Part shown: positions 49,261 through 63,921 of the stretch, in pieces
Numbering within the stretch: position 1 is the stretch's first letter
Layout of the letters: the number at the start of each line of letters is the position of its first letter
Assembly (NCBI RefSeq): GCF_029227915.1
Contig: NC_079876.1
Coordinates: 36,687,828 to 36,751,827, forward strand
DNA: 64,000 nt
Direction of reading: 5' to 3'
Source: Hydractinia symbiolongicarpus
Lineage: Eukaryota > Cnidaria > Hydrozoa > Anthoathecata > Hydractiniidae
Translations under genes and position numbers: made by a program
Notes under the pieces: generated by a model
The model's input: only the letters and a program-made list of their open reading frames with translations
What the model was told of the DNA's origin: nothing
Databases searched by the model: none

Positions 49261-49988
49261 GTATGGCTTCTAACAGTGAAACGATTGACTATGGGAATAA
49301 ATTGAACTGATTTTGGACTGTGACCTTATAAATGTTATAAAAGAGACAAGTGGACTCCAAGAAATAACATTCTTTTTAATTTGACATGATTGCCGGAACT
49401 CAGCGATTACACTGGGCGCTGTGGTAGCGCTTCAAATAAAAATTAAGACAAAAAAGCCATTTTTTACTGTGGGACCAATCCTAGCCGTTAGCGCACGCTG
49501 AAGAAATAGCGACAGTTTCATTTCATTGACTTTCTAACATTATTAATCCGTTTGAGTTACAACAGTTGAGTCACATATTCGTACCAACATGTTTTTCGTG
49601 ATATTTTTCCGGTATTACTAGGTTGTATGGCTTCTAACAGTGAAACGATTGACTATGGGAATAAATTGAACTGATTTTGGACTGTGACCTTATAAATGTT
49701 ATAAAAGAGACAAGTGGACTCCAAGAAATAACATTCTTTTTAATTTGACATGATTGCCGGAACTCAGCGATTACACTGGGCGCTGTGGTAGCGCTTCAAA
49801 TAAAAATTAAGACAAAAAAGCCATTTTTTACTGTGGGACCAATCCTAGCCGTTAGCGCACGCTGAAGAAATAGCGACAGTTTCATTTCATTGACTTTCTA
49901 ACATTATTAATCCGTTTGAGTTACAACAGTTGAGTCACATATTCGTACCAACATGTTTTTCGTGATATTTTTCCGGTATTACTAGGTT
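49261..49988. repeat. Tandem pair of 364-bp monomers (9-bp-deleted subtype)
   Basis: The text GTATGGCTTCTAACAGTG begins at 49261 and at 49625, and the intervening copies look identical. The spacing of 364 bp is one short-subtype monomer, so this is a single-monomer duplication inside a longer unit. Confidence 0.82.
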
Positions 49989-52900
49989 GTATGGTTTTTA
50001 ACAGTGAAACGATTGACTGTGGGACTTAATTGAACTGATTATGGACTGTGACCTTATAAATGTTAAAGTGAGAAAATTGGACTCCAAGAAATAACATTCT
50101 TCCTAATTTGACATGATTGCCGAAACTCAGCGATTACACTGGGTGCTGTGGTAGCGCTTCATTTAAAAATTTAGATTTATAAGTCATTTTTTACTGTGAA
50201 ACCATTCCTAGCCGTTATCGCGCGCTGAAGAAACAGCGACAGTTTCAAAAACTACATTTCATTGTCTTTCTAACAGTATCAATCCGTTTGAGTTACAACG
50301 GTTGAGTCACATATTCGTACCAACATGTATTTCGTCCTATTTTTCCGGTATTACTAGGTTGTATGGCTTTTAACAGTGAAACGATTGACTGTGGGACTAA
50401 ATTGAACTGATTTTGGACTGTGACCTTATAAATGGTATGAGTGGGACAAGTGGACTCCAAGAAATAACATTCTTTGTAATTTGACATGATTGCCGGAACT
50501 CAGCGATTACACTGGGCGCTGTGGTAACGCTTCATTTAAGAATTTAGATAAATAAGTCATTCTTTACTGTGGGACCAATCCTAGCCGTTAGCGCGCGCTG
50601 AATTAATAGATACAGTTTCAGATACTACATTTCACTGATTTTCTAATGGTGTCAGTCCGTTTGAGTTTCAACGGTTGGGTCACATATTCGACCAACATGT
50701 ATATAGCGATATTTATCTGATATTACTAAGTTGCATCGCTTTTAACAGTGAAACAATTGACTGTCGGGCTAAATTGAACTGATTTTGGACTGTGACCTTA
50801 TAAGTGTTATAAGTGAAACAAGTGGACTCCAAGAAATAACATTCTTCTTAATTTGATATGATTGCCGGAACTTAGCGATTACACTGGGCGCTGTGGTAGC
50901 GCTTCATTTAAAAATTTAGTTTAATAAGTCATTTTTTACTGTGGAACCATTCCTAGCCGTTATTGCGCGCTGAAGAAAAAGCGACAGTTTCAAAAACTAC
51001 ATTTCATTGACATTCTAACGGTATCAATCCGCTTCAGTTACAACGGTTGCGTCACATATTCGTACCAACTTGTATTTAGCAATATTTTTCTCCTATTGAT
51101 AGGTTGCATCGCTTTTAACAGTGAAACGATTGACTGTGGGACTAAATTGAACTGATTTTGGACTGTGACCTTATAAATGGTATAAGTGAGACAAGTGGAC
51201 TCCAAGAAATAACATTCTTCGTAATTTGACATTATTGCTGGAACTCAGCGATTACACTGGGCGCTGTGGTAACGCTTCATTTAAGAATTTAGATAATTAA
51301 GTCATTCTTTACTGTGGGACCAATCCTAGCCGTTATCGCGCACTGAAAAAATAGCGACAATTTTAAAAAACAACATTTCATTGTCTTTCTAACAGTATCA
51401 ATCTGTTTGAGTTACAACGGTTGAGTCACATATTCGTACCAACATGTATTTTGTCCTATTTTTCCGGTATTACTAGGTTGTATGGCTTTTAACAGTGAAA
51501 CGATTAACTGTGGGACTTAATTGAACTGATTAAGGACTGTGACATTATAAATGTGAAAGTGAGACAATTGGACCCCAAGAAATAACATTCTTCCTAATTT
51601 GACATGATTGCCGAAACTCAGCAATTAGACTGGGCGTGGTGGTAGCGCTTCAATTAAAAATTAGGATAAAAAGTCATTTTTTACTGTGGGACCAATCCTA
51701 GCCGAAATCACGCGCTGCAGAAATAACGACAGTTTCAAAAACTACATTTCAATAACATTCTAACGGTATCAATCCGCTTCAGTTACAGCGGTTGAGTCAC
51801 ATATTCGTACCAACATGTATTTTCTGATATTTTTCCGGTATTACTAGGTTGTATGGCTTCTAACAGTGAAACGATTGACTATGGGAATAAATTGAACTGA
51901 TTTTGGACTGTGACCTTATAAATGTTATAAAAGAGACAAGTGGACTCCAAGAAATAACATTCTTTTTAATTTGACATGATTGCCGGAACTCAGCGATTAC
52001 ACTGGGCGCTGTGGTAGCGCTTCAAATAAAAATTAAGACAAAAAAGCCATTTTTTACTGTGGGACCAATCCTAGCCGTTAGCGCACGCTGAAGAAATAGC
52101 GACAGTTTCATTTCATTGACTTTCTAACATTATTAATCCGTTTGAGTTACAACAGTTGAGTCACATATTCGTACCAACATGTTTTTCGTGATATTTTTCC
52201 GGTATTACTAGGTTGTATGGTTTTTAACAGTGAAACGATTGACTGTGGGACTTAATTGAACTGATTATGGACTGTGACCTTATAAATGTTAAAGTGAGAA
52301 AATTGGACTCCAAGAAATAACATTCTTCCTAATTTGACATGATTGCCGAAACTCAGCAATTAGACTGGGCGCTGTGGTAGCGCTTCAATTAAAAATTAAG
52401 ATAAAAAAGTCATTTTTTGCTGTGGGACCAATCCTAGCCATTAGCGCGCGCTGAATTAATAGATACATTTTCAAATACTACATTTCACTGATTTTCTAAC
52501 GGTGTCAGTCCGTTTGAGTTTCAACGGTTGGATCACATATTCGACCAACATGTATTTCGTCCTATTTTTCCGGTATTACTAGGTTGTATGGTTTTTAACA
52601 GTGAAACGATTGACTGTGGGACTAAATTGAACTGATTTTGGACTGTGACCTTATAAATGGTATGAGTGGGACAAGTGGACTCCAAGAAATAACATTCTTT
52701 GTAATTTGACATGATTGCCGGAACTCAGCGATTACACTGGGCGCTGTGGTAACGCTTCATTTAAGAATTTAGATAAATAAGTCATTCTTTACTGTGGGAC
52801 CAATCCTAGCCGTTAGCGCGCGCTGAATTAATAGATACAGTTTCAGATACTACATTTCACTGATTTTCTAATGGTGTCAGTCCGTTTGAGTTTCAACGGT

Positions 52901-55499
52901 TGGGTCACATATTCGACCAACATGTATATAGCGATATTTATCTGATATTACTAGGTTGCATCGCTTTTAACAGTGAAACAATTGACTGTCGGGCTAAATT
53001 GAACTGATTTTGGACTGTGACCTTATAAGTGTTATAAGTGAAACAAGTGGACTCCAAGAAATAACATTCTTCTTAATTTGATATGATTGCCGGAACTTAG
53101 CGATTACACTGGGCGCTGTGGTAGCGCTTCATTTAAAAATTTAGATTAATAAGTCATTTTTTACTGTGGAACCATTCCTAGCCGTTATTGCGCGCTGAAG
53201 AAAAAGCGACAGTTTCAAAAACTACATTTCATTGACATTCTAACGGTATCAATCCGCTTCAGTTACAACGGTTGCGTCACATATTCGTACCAACTTGTAT
53301 TTAGCAATATTTTTCTCCTATTGATAGGTTGCATCGCTTTTAACAGTGAAACGATTAACTGTGGGACTTAATTGAACTGATTAAGGACTGTGACATTATA
53401 AATGTGAAAGTGAGACAATTGGACCCCAAGAAATAACATTCTTCCTAATGTGACATGATTGCCGAAACTCAGCAATTAGACTGGGCGTGGTGGTAGCGCT
53501 TCAATTAAAAATTAGGATAAAAAGTCATTTTTTACTGTGGGACCAATCCTAGCCGAAATCACGCGCTGCAGAAATAACGACAGTTTCAAAAACTACATTT
53601 CAATAACATTCTAACGGTATCAATCCGCTTCAGTTACAGCGGTTGAGTCACATATTCGTACCAACATGTATTTTCTGATATTTTTCCGGTATTACTAGGT
53701 TGTATGGCTTCTAACAGTGAAACGATTGACTATGGGAATAAATTGAACTGATTTTGGACTGTGACCTTATAAATGTTATAAAAGAGACAAGTGGACTCCA
53801 AGAAATAACATTCTTTTTAATTTGACATGATTGCCGGAACTCAGCGATTACACTGGGCGCTGTGGTAGCGCTTCAAATAAAAATTAAGACAAAAAAGCCA
53901 TTTTTTACTGTGGGACCAATCCTAGCCGTTAGCGCACGCTGAAGAAATAGCGACAGTTTCATTTCATTGACTTTCTAACATTATTAATCCGTTTGAGTTA
54001 CAACAGTTGAGTCACATATTCGTACCAACATGTTTTTCGTGATATTTTTCCGGTATTACTAGGTTGTATGGTTTTTAACAGTGAAACGATTGACTGTGGG
54101 ACTTAATTGAACTGATTATGGACTGTGACCTTATAAATGTTAAAGTGAGAAAATTGGACTCCAAGAAATAACATTCTTCCTAATTTGACATGATTGCCGA
54201 AACTCAGCAATTAGACTGGGCGCTGTGGTAGCGCTTCAATTAAAAATTAAGATAAAAAAGTCATTTTTTGCTGTGGGACCAATCCTAGCCATTAGCGCGC
54301 GCTGAATTAATAGATACATTTTCAAATACTACATTTCACTGATTTTCTAACGGTGTCAGTCCGTTTGAGTTTCAACGTTTGGGTCACATATTCGACCAAC
54401 ATGTATTTCGTCCTATTTTTCCGGTATTACTAGGTTGTATGGTTTTTAACAGTGAAACGATTGACTATGGGAATAAATTGAACTGATTTTGGACTGTGAC
54501 CTTATAAATGTTATAAAAGAGACAAGTGGACTCCAAGAAATAACATTCTTTTTAATTTGACATGATTGCCGGAACTCAGCGATTACACTGGGCGCTGTGG
54601 TAGCGCTTCAATTAAAAATTAAGACAAAAAAGCCATTTTTTACTGTGGGACCAATCCTAGCCGTTAGCGCACGCTGAATTAATCGATACATTTTCAAATA
54701 CTACATTTCACTGATTTTCTAACGGTGTCAGTCCGTTTGAGTTTCAACGGTTGGGTCACATATTCGACCAACATGTATTTCGTCCTATTTTTCCCGTATT
54801 ACTAGGTTGTATGGTTTTTAACAGTGAAACGATTGACTGTGGGACTAAATTGAACTGATTATGGACTGTGACCTTAAAAATGTTATAAGTGAGACAAGTG
54901 AACTCCAAGAAACAACATTTTTTTTAATTTGACATGATTGCTGGAACTCAGCGATTAAACTGGGCGCTGTGGTAGCGCTTCATTAAAGAATTTAGATGAA
55001 AAAGTCATTTTTTACTGTGGAACAAATCCTAGCCGTTATCGCGCGCTGAAGAATTAGCGACAGTTTCAAAAACTACATCTCATTGACTTTCTAACGGTAT
55101 CAATCCGCTTCAGTTACAACGGTTGCGTCACATATTCGTACCAACATGTATTTAGCGATATTTTTCTCATATTACTAAGTTGTATGGCTTTTAACAGTGA
55201 AACAATTGACTGTGGGACTTAATTGAACTGATTATGGACTGTGACCTTATAAATGTTAAAGAAAGACTATTGGACTCCAAGAAATAACAGTCTTCTTAAT
55301 TTGACATGATTGCCGGAACTCAGCGATTACACTGGGCGCTGTGGTAGCGCTTCAGTTAAGAATTTAGATAAATAAGTCATTTTTTACTGTGGGACCAATC
55401 CTAGCCGTTATCGCGCGCTGAAGAAATAGCGACAGTTTTAAAAACTACATTTCCATAACATTCTAACGGTATCAATCCGCTTCAGTTACAGCGGTTGAG

Positions 55500-55617
55500 T
55501 CACATATTCGTACCAACATGTATTTTCTGATATTTTTCCGGTATTACTAGAAATAGCGACAGTTTCATTTCATTGACTTTCTAACACTATTAATCCGTTT
55601 GAGTTACAACAGTTGAG
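55500..55617. repeat. Truncated 118-bp satellite monomer
   Basis: The landmark TCACATATTCG occurs at 55500 and again at 55618, only 118 bp apart. At 55550/55551 the text jumps from CCGGTATTACTAG to AAATAGCGACAG, removing about 245 bp of the monomer, from GTTGTATGG to CTGAAG. Both sides of the break share AG, so the deletion has 2-bp microhomology. Confidence 0.88.
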
Positions 55618-58600
55618 TCACATATTCGTACCAACATGTTTTTCGTGATATTTTTCCGGTATTACTAGGTTGTATGGCTTTTAACAGTGAAACGATTGAC
55701 TGTGGGACTTAATTGAACTAAATTTGGACTGTGACCTGATAAATGTGATAAATGAGACAAATGGAGACCAAGAAATAACATTCTTCTTAATTTGACATGA
55801 TTGCCGGATTTCAGCGATTACACTGGGCGCTGTGGTAACGCTTCATTTAAAAATTTAGGTAAATAAGTCATTCTTTACTGTGAGACCAATCCTAGCCGTT
55901 ATCGCGCGCTGAAGAAATAGCGAAAGTTTTAAAAATTACATTTCATTGACTTTCTAACGGTATCATTCCTCTTCAGTTACAACAGTTGCGTCACATATTC
56001 GTACCAACATGTATTTCGTCCTATTTTTCCGGTATTACTAGGTTATATGGCTTTTAACAGTGAAACGATTGACTGTGGGACTTAATTGAACTAAATTTGG
56101 ACTGTGACCTGATAAATGTGATAAATGAGACAAATGGAGACCAAAAAATAACATTCTTCTTAATTTGATATGATTGCCGAAACTCAGCGATTACACTGGG
56201 CGCTGTGGTAGCGCTTCAATTAAAAATTAAGACAAAAAAGCCATTTTTTACTGTGGGACCAATCCTAGCCGTTAGCGCACGCTGAAGAAATAGCGACAGT
56301 TTCATTTCATTGACTTTCTAACATTATTAATCCGTTTGAGTTACAACAGTTGAGTCACATGTTCGTACCAACATGTTTTTCGTGATATTTTTCCGGTATT
56401 ACTAGGTTGTATGGCTTTTAACAGTGAAACGATTGACTGTGGGACTTAATTGAACTGATTATGGACTGTGACCTTATAAATGTTAAAGTGAGAAATTTGG
56501 ACTCCAAGAAATAACATTCTTCCTAATTTGACATGATTGCCGAAACTCAGCAATTAGACTGGGCGCTGTGGTAGCGCTTCAATTAAAAATTAAGATAAAA
56601 AAGTCATTTTTTGCTGTGGGACCAATCCTAGCCGTTAGCGCGCGCTGAATTAATGGATACAGTTTCAAATACTACATTTCACTGATTTTCTAACGGTGTC
56701 AGTCCGTTTGACTTTCAACGGTTGTGTCACATATTCGACCAACATGTATTTAGCGATATTTATCTGATATTACTAGGTTGCATCGCTTTTAACAGTGAAA
56801 CAATTGACTGTCGGGCTAAATTGAACTGATTTTGGACTGTGACCTTATAAGTGTTATAAGTGAGACAAGTGGACTCCAAGAAATAACATTCTTCTTAATT
56901 TGATATGATTGCCGAAACTCAGCGATTACACTGGGCGCTGTGGTAGCGCTTCATTTAAAAATTTAGATTAATAAGTCATTTTTTACTGTGAAACCATTCC
57001 TAGCCGTTATCGCGCGTTGAAGAAACAGCAACAGTTTCAAAAACTACATTTCATTGTCTTTCTAACAGTATCAATCCGTTTGAGTTACAACGGTTGAGTC
57101 ACATATTCGTACCAACATGTATTTCGTCCTATTTTTCCGGTATTACTAGGTTGTAAGGCTTTTAACGGTGAAACGATTGACTATGGGAATAAATTGAACT
57201 GATTTTGGACTGTGACCTTATAAATGTTATAAAAGAGACAAGTGGACTCCAAGAAATAACATTCTTTTTAATTTGACATGATTGCCGGAACTCAGCGATT
57301 ACACAGGGCGCTGTGGTAGCGCTTCAATTAAAAATTAAGACAAAAAAGCCATTTTTTACTGTGGGACCAATCCTAGCCGTTAGCGCACGCTGAAGAAATA
57401 GCGACAGTTTCATTTCATTGACTTTCTAACATTATTAATCCGTTTGAGTTACAACAGTTGAGTCACATATTCGTACCAACATGTTTTTCGTGATATTTTT
57501 CCGGTATTACTAGGTTGTATGGCTTTTAACAGTGAAACGATTGACTGTGGGACTTAATTGAACTGATTATGGACTGTGACCTTATAAATGTTAAAGTGAG
57601 AAATTTGGATTCCAAGAAATAACATTCTTCCTAATTTGACATGATTGCCGAAACTCAGCAATTAGACTGGGCGCTGTGGTAGCGCTTCAATTAAAAATTA
57701 AGATAAAAAAGTCATTTTTTGCTGTGGGACCAATCCTAGGCGTTAGCGCGCGCTGAATTAATGGATACAGTTTCAAATACTACATTTCACTGATTTTCTA
57801 ACGGTGTCAGTCCGTTTGACTTTCAACGGTTGGGTCACATATTCGACCAACATGTATTTAGCGATATTTATCTGATATTACTAGGTTGCATCGCTTTTAA
57901 CAGTGAAACAATTGACTGTCGGGCTAATTTGAACTGATTTTGGACTGTGACCTTATAAGTGTTATAAGTGAGACAAGTGGACTCCAAGAAATAACATTCT
58001 TCTTAATTTGACATGATTGCCGAAACTCAGCGATTACACTGGGCGCTGTGGTAGCGCTTCATTTAAAAATTTAGATTAATAAGTCATTTTTTACTGTGAA
58101 ACCCTTCCTAGCCGTTATCGCGCGCTGAAGAAACAGCGAAAGTTTCAAAAACTACATTTCATTGACTTTCTAGCGGTATCAATCCGCTTCAGTTACAACG
58201 GTTGAGTCACATATTCGTACCAACATGTATTTCGTCCTATTTTTCCGGTATTACTAGGCTGTATGGCTTTTAACAGTGAAACGATTGACTGTGGGACTAA
58301 AATGAACTGATTTTGGACTGTGACCTTATAAATGGTATGAGTGAGACAAGTGGACTCCAAGAAATAACATTCTTTGTAATTTGACATGATTGCCGGAACT
58401 CAGCGATTACACTGGGCGCTGTGGTAACGCTTCATTTAAGAATTTAGATAAATAAGTCATTCTTTACTGTGGGACCAATCCTAGCCGTTATCCCGCACTG
58501 AAGAAATAGCGACAATTGCAAAAACTACATTTCATTGTCTTTCTAACAGTATCAATCCGTTTGAGTTACAACGGTTGAGTCACATATTCGTACCAACATG

Positions 58601-60937
58601 TATTTTGTGATATTTTTCCGGTATTACTAGGTTGTATGGCTTCTAACAGTGAAACGATTGACTATGGGAATAAATTGAACTGATTTTGGACTGTGACCTT
58701 ATAAATTTTATAAAAGAGACACGTGGACTCCAAGAAATAACATTCTTTTTAATTTGACATGATTGCCGGAACTCAGCGATTACACAGGGCGCTGTGGTAG
58801 CGCTTCAATTAAAAATTAAGACAAAAAGCCATTTTTTACTGTGGGACCAATCCTAGCCGTTAGCGCACGCTGAAGAAATAGCGACAGTTTCATTTCATTG
58901 ACTTTCTAACATTATAAATCCGTTTGAGTTACAACAGTAGAGTCACATATTCGTACCAACATGTTTTTCGTGATATTTTTCCGGTATTACTAGGTTGTAT
59001 GGCTTTTAACAGTGAAACGATTGACTGTGGGACTTAATTGAACTGATTATGGACTGTGACCTTATAAATGTTAAAGTGAGAAATTTGGACTCCAAGAAAT
59101 AACATTCTTCTTAATTTGACATGATTGCCGAAACTCAGCGATTACACTGGGTGCTTTGGTAGCGCTTCATTTAAAAATTTAGATTAATAAGTCATTTTTT
59201 ACTGTGAAACCATTCCTAGCCGTTATCGCGCGCTGAAGAAACAGCGACAGTTTCAAAAACTACATTTCATTGTCTTTCTAACAGTATCAATCCGTTTGAG
59301 TTACAACGGTTGAGTCACATATTCGTACCAACATGTATTTCGTCCTATTTTTCCGGTATTACTAGGTTGTATGGCTTTTAACAGTGAAACGATTGACTGT
59401 GGGACTAAATTGAACTGATTTTGGACTGTGACCTTATAAATGGTATGAGTGGGACAAGTGGACTCCAAGAAATAACATTCTTCGTAATTTGACATTATTG
59501 CTGGAACTCAGCGATTACACTGGGCGCTGTGGTAACGCTTCATTTAAGAATTTAGATAAATAAGTCATTCTTTACTGTGGGACCAATCCTAGCCGTTATC
59601 GCGCACTGAAGAAATAGCGACAATTTTAAAAGACAACATTTCATTGTCTTTCTAACAGTACCAATCTGTTTGAGTTACAACGGTTGAGTCACATATTCGT
59701 ACCAACATGTATTTCGTCCTATTTTTCCGGTATTACTAGGTTGTATGGCTTTTAACAGTGAAACGATTAACTGTGGGACTTAATTGAACTGATTATTGAC
59801 TGTGACCTTAAAAATGTTATAAGTGAGACAAGTGGACTCCAAGAAATAACATTCTTCTTAATTTGATATGATTGCCGGAACTTAGCGATTACACTGGGCG
59901 CTGTGGTAGCGCTTCATTTAAAAATTTAGATTAATAAGTCATTTTTTACTGTGAAACCATTCCTAGCCGTTATCGCGCGCTGATGAAAAAGCGACAGTTT
60001 CAAAAACTACATTTCATTGACTTTCTAACGGTATCAATCCGCTTCAGTTACAACTGTTGCGTCACATATTGGTACCAACTTGTATTTAGCGATATTTTTC
60101 TCCTATTAATAGGTTGCATCGCTTTTAACAGTGAAACGATTGACTGTGGGACTAAATTGAACTGATTTTGGACTGTGACCTTATAAATGGTATAAGTGAG
60201 ACAAGTGGACTCCAAGAAATAACATTCTTTGTAATTTGACATTATTGCTGGAACTCAGCGATTACACTGGGCGCTGTGGTAACGCTTCATTTAAGAATTT
60301 AGATAAATAAGTCATTCTTTACTGTGGGACCAATCCTAGCCGTTATCGCGCACTGAAGAAATAGCGACAATTTTAAAAAACTGCATTTCATTGTCTTTCT
60401 AACAGTATCAATCCGTTTGAGTTACAACGGTTGAGTCACATATTCGTACCAACATGTATTTCGTCCTATTTTTCCGGTATTACTAGGTTGTATGGCTTTT
60501 AACAGTGAAACGATTAACTGTGGGACTTAATTGAACTGATTATTGACTGTGACCTTAAAAATGTTATAAGTGAGACAAGTGGACTCCAAGAAATAATATT
60601 CTTTTTAATTTGACATGATTGCCGGAACTCAGCGATTACACTGGGCGCTGTGGTAGCGCTTCAATTAAAAATTAAGATAAAAAAGTCATTTTTTGCTGTG
60701 GGACCAATCCTAGCCGTTAGCGCGCGCTGAATTAATAGATACAGTTTCAAATACTTCATTTCACTGATTTTCTAACGGTGTCAGTCCGTTTGACTTTCAA
60801 CGGTTGGGTCACATATTCGACCAACATGTATTTAGCGATATTTATCTGATATTACTAGGTTGCATCGCTTTTAACAGTGAAACAATTGACTGTCGGGCTA
60901 AATTGAACTGATTTTGGACTGTGACCTTATAAGTGTT

Positions 60938-63921
60938 ATAAGTGAGACAAGTGGACTCCAAGAAATAACATTCTTCTTAATTTGATATGATTGCCGAAAC
61001 TCAGCGATTACACTGGGCGCTGTGGTAGCGCTTCATTTAAAAATTTAGATTAATAAGTCATTTTTTACTGTGAAACCCTTCCTAGCCGTTATCGCGCGCT
61101 GAAGAAACAGCGAAAGTTTCAAAAACTACATTTCATTGACTTTCTAGCGGTATCAATCCGCTTCAGTTACAACGGTTGAGTCACATATTCGTACCAACTT
61201 GTATTTAGCGATATTTTTCTCCTATTATTAGGTTGCATCGCTTTTAACAGTGAAACGATTGACTGTGGGACTAAATTGAACTGATTTTGGACTGTGACCT
61301 TATAAATGGTATAAGTGAGACAAGTGGACTCCAAGAAATAACATTCTTTGTAATTTGACATGATTGCCGGAACTCAGCGATTACACTGGGCGCTGTGGTA
61401 ACGCTTCATTTAAGAATTTAGATAAATAAGTCATTTTTTACTGTGGGACCAATCCTAGCCGTTATCGCGCACTGAAGAAATAGCGACAATTTCAAAAACT
61501 ACATTTCATTGTCTTTCTAACAGTATCAATCCGTTTGAGTTACAACGGTTGGGTCACATATTCGACCAACATGTATTTAGCGATATTTATCTGATATTAC
61601 TAGGTTGCATCGCTTTTAACAATGAAACAATTGACTGTCGGGCTAAATTGAACTGATTTTGGACTGTGACCTTATAAGTGTTATAAGTGAGACAAGTGGA
61701 CTCCAAGAAATAACATTCTTCTTACTTTGATATGATTGCCGGAACTCAGCGATTACACTGGGCGCTGTGGTAGCGCTTCATTTAAAAATTTAGATTAATA
61801 AGTCATTTTTTACTGTGAAACCATTCCTAGCCGTTATCGCGCGCTGAAGAAACAGCGACAGTTTCAAAAACTACATTTCATTGACTTTCTAACGGTATCA
61901 ATCCGCTTCAGTTACAACGGTTGAGTCACATATTCGTACCAACTTGTCTTTAGCGATATTTTTCTCGTATTATTAGGTTGCATCGCTTTTAACAGTGAAA
62001 CGATTGACTGTGGGACTAAATTGAACTGATTTTGGACTGTGACCTTATAAATGGTATAAGTGAGACAAGTGGACTCCAAGAAATAACATTCTTTGTAATT
62101 TGACATTATTGCTGGAGCTCAGCGATTACACTGGGCGCTGTGGTAACGCTTCATTTAAGAAGTTAGATAAATAAGTCATTCTTTACTGTGGGACCAATCC
62201 TAGCCGTTATCGCGCACTGAAGAAATAGCGACAATTTTAAAAAACTGCATTTCATTGTCTTTCTAACAGTATCAATCCGTTTGAGTTACAACGGTTGAGT
62301 CACATATTCGTACCAACATGTATTTCGTCCTATTTTTCCGGTATTACTAGGTTGTATGGCTTTTAACAGTGAAACGATTAACTGTGGGAATTAATTGAAC
62401 TGATTATTGACTGTGACCTTAAAAATGTTATAAGTGAGACAAGTGGACTCCAAGAAATAACATTCTTCTTAATTTGATATGATTGCCGAAACTCAGCGAT
62501 TACACTGGGCGCTGTGGTAGCGCTTCATTTAAAAATTTAGATTAATAAGTCATTTTTTACTGTGAAACCCTTCCTAGCCGTTATCGCGCGCTGAAGAAAC
62601 AGCGAAAGTTTCAAAAACTACATTTCATTGACTTTCTAGCGGTATCAATCCGCTTCAGTTACAACGGTTGAGTCACATATTCGTACCAACTTGTATTTAG
62701 CGATATTTTTCTCCTATTATTAGGTTGCATCGCTTTTAACAGTGAAACGATTGACTGTGGGACTAAATTGAACTGATTTTGGACTGTGACCTTATAAATG
62801 GTATAAGTGAGACAAGTGGACTCCAAGAAATAACATTCTTTGTAATTTGACATGATTGCCGGAACTCAGCGATTACACTGGGCGCTGTGGTAACGCTTCA
62901 TTTAAGAATTTAGATAAATAAGTCATTTTTTACTGTGGGACCAATCCTAGCCGTTATCGCACACTGAAGAAATAGCGACAATTTCAAAAACTACATTTCA
63001 TTGTCTTTCTAACAGTATCAATCCGTTTGAGTTACAACGGTTGGGTCACATATTCGACCAACATGTATTTAGCGATATTTATCTGATATTACTAGGTTGC
63101 ATCGCTTTTAACAGTGAAACAATTGACTGTCGGGCTAAATTGAACTGATTTTGGACTGTGACCTTATAAGTGTTATAAGTGAGACAAGTGGACTCCAAGA
63201 AATAACATTCTTCTTACTTTGATATGATTGCCGGAACTCAGCGATTACACTGGGCGCTGTGGTAGCGCTTCATTTAAAAATTTAGATTAATAAGTCATTT
63301 TTTACTGTGAAACCATTCCTAGCCGTTATCGCGCGCTGAAGAAACAGCGACAGTTTCAAAAACTACATTTCATTGACTTTCTAACGGTATCAATCCGCTT
63401 CAGTTACAACGGTTGAGTCACATATTCGTACCAACTTGTCTTTAGCGATATTTTTCTCGTATTATTAGGTTGCATCGCTTTTAACAGTGAAACGATTGAC
63501 TGTGGGACTAAATTGAACTGATTTTGGACTGTGACCTTATAAATGGTATAAGTGAGACAAGTGGACTCCAAGAAATAACATTCTTTGTAATTTGACATTA
63601 TTGCTGGAGCTCAGCGATTACACTGGGCGCTGTGGTAACGCTTCATTTAAGAATTTAGATAAATAAGTCATTCTTTACTGTGGGACCAATCCTAGCCGTT
63701 ATCGCGCACTGAAGAAATAGCGACAATTTTAAAAAACTGCATTTCATTGTCTTTCTAACAGTATCAATCCGTTTGAGTTACAACGGTTGAGTCACATATT
63801 CGTACCAACATGTATTTCGTCCTATTTTTCCGGTATTACTAGGTTGTATGGCTTTTAACAGTGAAACGATTAACTGTGGGAATTAATTGAACTGATTATT
63901 GACTGTGACCTTAAAAATGTT
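60938..63921. repeat. Tetrameric higher-order repeat, two copies of 1492 bp
   Basis: Units about 60938-62429 and 62430-63921 are almost identical. Markers 1492 bp apart include GAAACCCTTCCTAGCC (about 61072 and 62564) and the reverse-strand frames starting at 61167/62659 and 61912/63404. Text near 62386 and 63878 (GGGAATTAATTG) also matches. This is the longest clean tandem unit in the window. Confidence 0.9.

Larger units (their letters stand above)
45800..51720. repeat. Long-period higher-order repeats of about 2970 and 2590 bp
   Basis: The marker ATCACGCGCTGCAG lies at 46149, 49119 and 51709 (spacings 2970 and 2590), and again at 53560. The marker TTTTAAAAAACAACATTTC occurs in step with it near 45811, 48771 and 51361. 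These correspond to about eight and seven monomers. Internal content differs between units because shorter blocks expanded inside them. Confidence 0.8.

Noticed and set aside
4927-63598. Recurring reverse-strand open frames of 64-71 codons with similar products
   Set aside because: They repeat because the satellite repeats. Most monomers interrupt them, no promoter or processing signals accompany them, and the products show no recognisable domain or targeting feature.
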